A stretch of 8,916 nucleotides of DNA from SHLJ01 sp041618535 (GTDB lineage Bacteria; Bacteroidota; Bacteroidia; Flavobacteriales; Flavobacteriaceae). A program made the position numbers and the translations under genes. Positions 6,765-8,916 of the stretch are shown one piece after another; position 1 is the first letter of the stretch; every line of letters begins with the position of its first letter. The stretch is taken from NCBI GenBank assembly GCA_041618535.1, contig JBFKFP010000119.1, forward strand, positions 1 to 8,916, written 5' to 3'. Under the pieces are notes generated by a model, which saw nothing but the letters and a program-made list of their open reading frames with translations, did not search any database and was not told the origin of the DNA.

Positions 6765-6779
6765 TATCTTTGTAACAAA
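6765..6779 (+). promoter_or_regulatory. Putative -7 box (TATCTTTG) overlapping a palindrome upstream of the TetR-like gene
   Basis: TATCTTTG (6765-6772) matches TAnnTTTG exactly, 18 nt before the ATG at 6791. It overlaps TTTGTAACAAA (6769-6779), an 11-nt perfect palindrome with one central base. A protein bound there would cover the -7 element and probable start site, as expected for autorepression by the TetR-like product. No good -33 TTG is visible. Confidence 0.4.
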
Positions 6780-6790
6780 TCTGATTTATA

Positions 6791-7447
6791 ATGGCCAAGA
6801 AAAAAAATATTAAAGCTAGCGATATCATAACCGCATACATGGAATATGTATTGGAGCACAACGACGATCCTAAATCGGTTTACACCTTTAGCAAGGCGAA
6901 CAATATGGACGAGGCGATTTTCTACGATCACTTCTCCTCTTTTGAAGAATTGCGGTCGCAGGTATTTGGTGTCATGTTCGATGCAACAAAGGATGCGCTA
7001 TCCTCAAGCGAAGAGTATGAAAACTTCGATCCGAGACAACGCCTACTTTCCTTTTATTTCACTTATTTCGAAAACCTTACAGCTAACAGGAGCTTTGTTC
7101 TTTATTTGCTTGATCATGGCAAGGCAAACCTGAAGACCATGAAGGTATTGGGCAGACTGAAAACCAGGTTTACAGACTTCATTGAAGGACTGCATATCGA
7201 AACTATTGATATCAAACAGGAGCAGCTCGAAAAGATCAAAGACCGTTCATTAAAAGAAAGTGCTTGGTTTCAATTCTTGCTCACGCTGAAATTCTGGATG
7301 GACGACACTTCAGCCGGCTTCGAGAAAACAGACATTTTTATTGAGAAATCTGTAAATGCAAGCTTCGACCTTATTGACATCAAACCTTTGAGAAGCCTGA
7401 TCGACTTTGGGAAATTCCTTGTCAAAGAAAAAGTCCATATGAATTAA
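6791..7447 (+). CDS. Divergent TetR/AcrR-like transcriptional regulator
   Basis: 218 residues, the normal size for TetR-family repressors, predicted largely helical. The N terminus is basic (M-A-K-K-K). Residues about 8-58 fit the TetR DNA-binding domain: a first helix over 9-22, then V-Y-T-F-S-K-A-N-N-M-D-E-A-I-F-Y-D-H-F (30-48) in place of the usual helix-turn-helix ending in Y-x-H-F, then S-S-F-E-E-L-R (49-55), equivalent to the family's S-K-E-E-L. The remainder (about 60-215) would be the ligand-binding and dimerisation domain; no ligand can be predicted. The stop overlaps the next start by one base (TAATG), so the kinase gene is translationally coupled. The gene heads the operon and probably controls it, with palindromes at its promoter as candidate operators. 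The HTH is weak compared with classical TetR proteins, so the family call is good but not certain. Confidence 0.8.
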   Translation: MAKKKNIKASDIITAYMEYVLEHNDDPKSVYTFSKANNMDEAIFYDHFSSFEELRSQVFGVMFDATKDALSSSEEYENFDPRQRLLSFYFTYFENLTANRSFVLYLLDHGKANLKTMKVLGRLKTRFTDFIEGLHIETIDIKQEQLEKIKDRSLKESAWFQFLLTLKFWMDDTSAGFEKTDIFIEKSVNASFDLIDIKPLRSLIDFGKFLVKEKVHMN

Positions 7448-8760
7448 TGAAGACGATAGACCGCATCCCGACTACCAAAATATCACGTGCCACCAAACTG
7501 GTAACCACAGGTGCCAAGGTTGGCGTGAACTACCTGCAGTATTATGGTGATAAGCTGGTTAATACGAAGGAGGAGTCCAAGGAGCGCCTCAACCAGAAGA
7601 ATGCAGAGGATATTTATGACAGCTTGAAGCAGTTAAAGGGTAGTGCCCTGAAAGTGGCGCAGATGTTGAGCATGGAGAAAAGTATCCTGCCCCAGGCGTA
7701 TGTAGAGAAATTTTCATTGGCTCAATTTTCTGTTCCACCCTTATCGGCTCCTCTTGTATTAAAGACATTCAAAAAATATTTTGGCCAACACCCGAATGAT
7801 ATATTTGACCATTTCGAGGTCAACTCGGTTAACGCTGCCAGTATTGGGCAGGTACACCGCGCTGAAAAAGATGGGAAAAAACTTGCTGTGAAAATCCAAT
7901 ATCCGGGTGTTGCCGAAAGCATTGCATCAGACCTGGCCCTGGTTAAACCAATCGCCATCAGGATGTTCAACATCAAGGGCAAGGACTCTGACAAATACTT
8001 TAAGGAGGTTGAGAACAAGTTGATAGAAGAGACGAACTATCTGCTTGAAATTGAGCAGAGCAAAGCTATTGCCGATGCCTGCTCTCACATTCCAAACCTG
8101 AAATTTCCTGATTATTATCCCGGGCTGTCCTCTGAAAGAATTATTACGATGGACTGGATGAGCGGTGAGCATCTTTCGGAATTTACCGCATACAACACAG
8201 ACCAGGAGGTGGCAAATGAATTGGGTCAGGCCCTATGGGATTTCTACATGTACCAGATCCATGTTTTACGGAAGGTCCATGCCGATCCACATCCGGGGAA
8301 CTTCCTGGTTTCAAAGGACAAAAAATTGATCGTGCTGGACTTCGGATGTATGAAGACGATTCCACAGGAGTTCTACACGCCGTATTTTGAACTGGCAGAA
8401 AAAGAATGTCTGGAGGACCCGGCATGTTTCAGAAAGAAGATGTATGAGCTCGAAATCCTGAGATCTGATGATTCAGAGGAGGAGATAGAATTCTTTTCAA
8501 ATATGTTCTATGACATGTTGAGCCTCTTCACTCAACCCTTTCACAGGGACACCTTTGATTTTTCCGATCCGGAATTCTTCATGAAAGTAGGAGAACTTGG
8601 TGAACGATATGCTAAAAGCACGGAGTTGAAGAATATGAACGGTAACAGAGGATCCAAGCATTTTATTTATATCAACAGAACCTTTTTCGGACTGTATAAC
8701 CTGATGTTCGACCTGAAAGCAAAACAGGTCAATATTAAGAATTTTGCACAATTCGTATGA
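7447..8760 (+). CDS. ABC1/AarF/UbiB-family atypical protein kinase-like protein
   Basis: 437 residues, cytoplasmic, without the C-terminal membrane helices of E. coli UbiB. The ADCK/UbiB core is complete: K-V-A-Q (69-72) at the KxGQ position, the A-rich loop N-A-A-S-I-G-Q-V-H (129-137) replacing the glycine-rich loop, L-A-V-K with the ATP-binding K149, E-E-T-N-Y-L-L-E (194-201), H-A-D-P-H-P-G-N (278-285) with catalytic-loop D280 and N285, and L-D-F-G (297-300) with metal-binding D298. The family binds ATP and shows ATPase or kinase-like activity; the best-known members support ubiquinone synthesis. Bacteroidota generally use menaquinone, so that role is doubtful here. The family motif KxGQ reads KxAQ, a change at the glycine. 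The gene overlaps the TetR-like gene by 1 nt and the flavin reductase-like gene by 4 nt (ATGA), indicating one operon. The family is firm; the physiological role is unknown. Confidence 0.92.
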   Translation: MKTIDRIPTTKISRATKLVTTGAKVGVNYLQYYGDKLVNTKEESKERLNQKNAEDIYDSLKQLKGSALKVAQMLSMEKSILPQAYVEKFSLAQFSVPPLSAPLVLKTFKKYFGQHPNDIFDHFEVNSVNAASIGQVHRAEKDGKKLAVKIQYPGVAESIASDLALVKPIAIRMFNIKGKDSDKYFKEVENKLIEETNYLLEIEQSKAIADACSHIPNLKFPDYYPGLSSERIITMDWMSGEHLSEFTAYNTDQEVANELGQALWDFYMYQIHVLRKVHADPHPGNFLVSKDKKLIVLDFGCMKTIPQEFYTPYFELAEKECLEDPACFRKKMYELEILRSDDSEEEIEFFSNMFYDMLSLFTQPFHRDTFDFSDPEFFMKVGELGERYAKSTELKNMNGNRGSKHFIYINRTFFGLYNLMFDLKAKQVNIKNFAQFV

Positions 8761-8916
8761 TACATTTCAATAAATCCGATATCGATAATATGCCTTATGT
8801 GTTCAGGATAAACCTGATCAACAGCGTGTCAGGCTATAAGTCGGCAAATCTAATAGGGACTCGTTCCGCCACAGGAAATCCGAATGTCGCGGTTTTCAGC
8901 TCCATAACCCACATCG
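8757..8916 (+). CDS. Flavin reductase-like (FMN-binding split-barrel) protein, N-terminal part
   Basis: The frame opens with ATG at 8757 inside the kinase stop (ATGA overlap) and stays open for 53 codons to the right edge, so the 3' end is missing. The visible residues include M-I-H-F-N-K-S-D-I-D, then Y-V-F-R-I-N-L-I-N-S-V-S-G-Y-K (14-28), A-N-L-I-G-T-R-S (30-37) and N-V-A-V-F-S-S-I-T-H-I (43-53). This resembles the N terminus of flavin reductase-like/DIM6-type proteins in Bacteroidota, where this stretch forms the first strands of an FMN-binding split barrel. Such proteins use NAD(P)H and FMN, sometimes partnering a monooxygenase. The fragment is too short to show the rest of the FMN site, so the family call is likely but the reaction is inferred. 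Confidence 0.75.
   Translation, partial: MIHFNKSDIDNMPYVFRINLINSVSGYKSANLIGTRSATGNPNVAVFSSITHI

Noticed and set aside
6751..6772. TTG at 6751-6753 as the -33 element for the TetR-like gene
   Set aside because: The gap to the -7 box at 6765 is only 11 nt, too short for the Bacteroidota promoter pattern.
7722..8018. 98-codon - strand open frame within the kinase gene
   Set aside because: It overlaps the conserved A-rich loop and K149 region on the other strand; the product has no family resemblance.

Overview
The window looks like chromosomal DNA of a member of the Bacteroidota, most likely a Flavobacteriia species. The reasons are the product families (a DUF2911 secreted protein, a large multidomain PIG-L deacetylase, a sodium:solute symporter with a long charged insert), promoter-like TAnnTTTG boxes, AT-rich leaders without clear Shine-Dalgarno sequences, and signal peptides ending in N-A-Q. 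The genus cannot be named from this sequence alone. No rRNA, tRNA, CRISPR, insertion sequence or prophage signal was seen, and nothing suggests recent transfer.

Layout. Bases 1-198 are the 3' end of a CorA-type Mg2+ transporter gene, followed by a hairpin terminator (218-246). Bases 278-4612 form a tight + strand operon of three genes: a secreted 847-residue PIG-L family deacetylase with C-terminal Ig-like/NEW3-like and ThuA-like regions; an unlisted 36-codon membrane microprotein (2824-2934); and an SSS-family Na+:solute symporter. Gaps between these genes are 2 nt and 1 nt. A bidirectional terminator (4613-4642) separates this operon from two - strand genes: a secreted DUF2911/TPR-like protein (4664-5506) and, upstream of it, a stand-alone ACR3-type arsenite efflux permease (5587-6636, GTG start). 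A 154-bp divergent intergenic region carries putative promoters for both directions and small palindromes. From 6791 a second + strand operon begins: a divergent TetR-like regulator, an ABC1/AarF/UbiB-type atypical kinase, and the first 53 codons of a flavin reductase-like protein. Their ends overlap by 1 nt (TAATG) and 4 nt (ATGA).

How the genes may work together. The first operon reads as an exported deacetylase/hydrolase feeding a Na+-coupled transporter that carries its own one-helix accessory protein; the substrate is unknown. The last operon reads as a self-regulated unit joining an atypical kinase to a flavin enzyme. In a menaquinone-using phylum, the kinase is unlikely to serve ubiquinone synthesis, which makes this operon, together with the microprotein, the most interesting part of the window.
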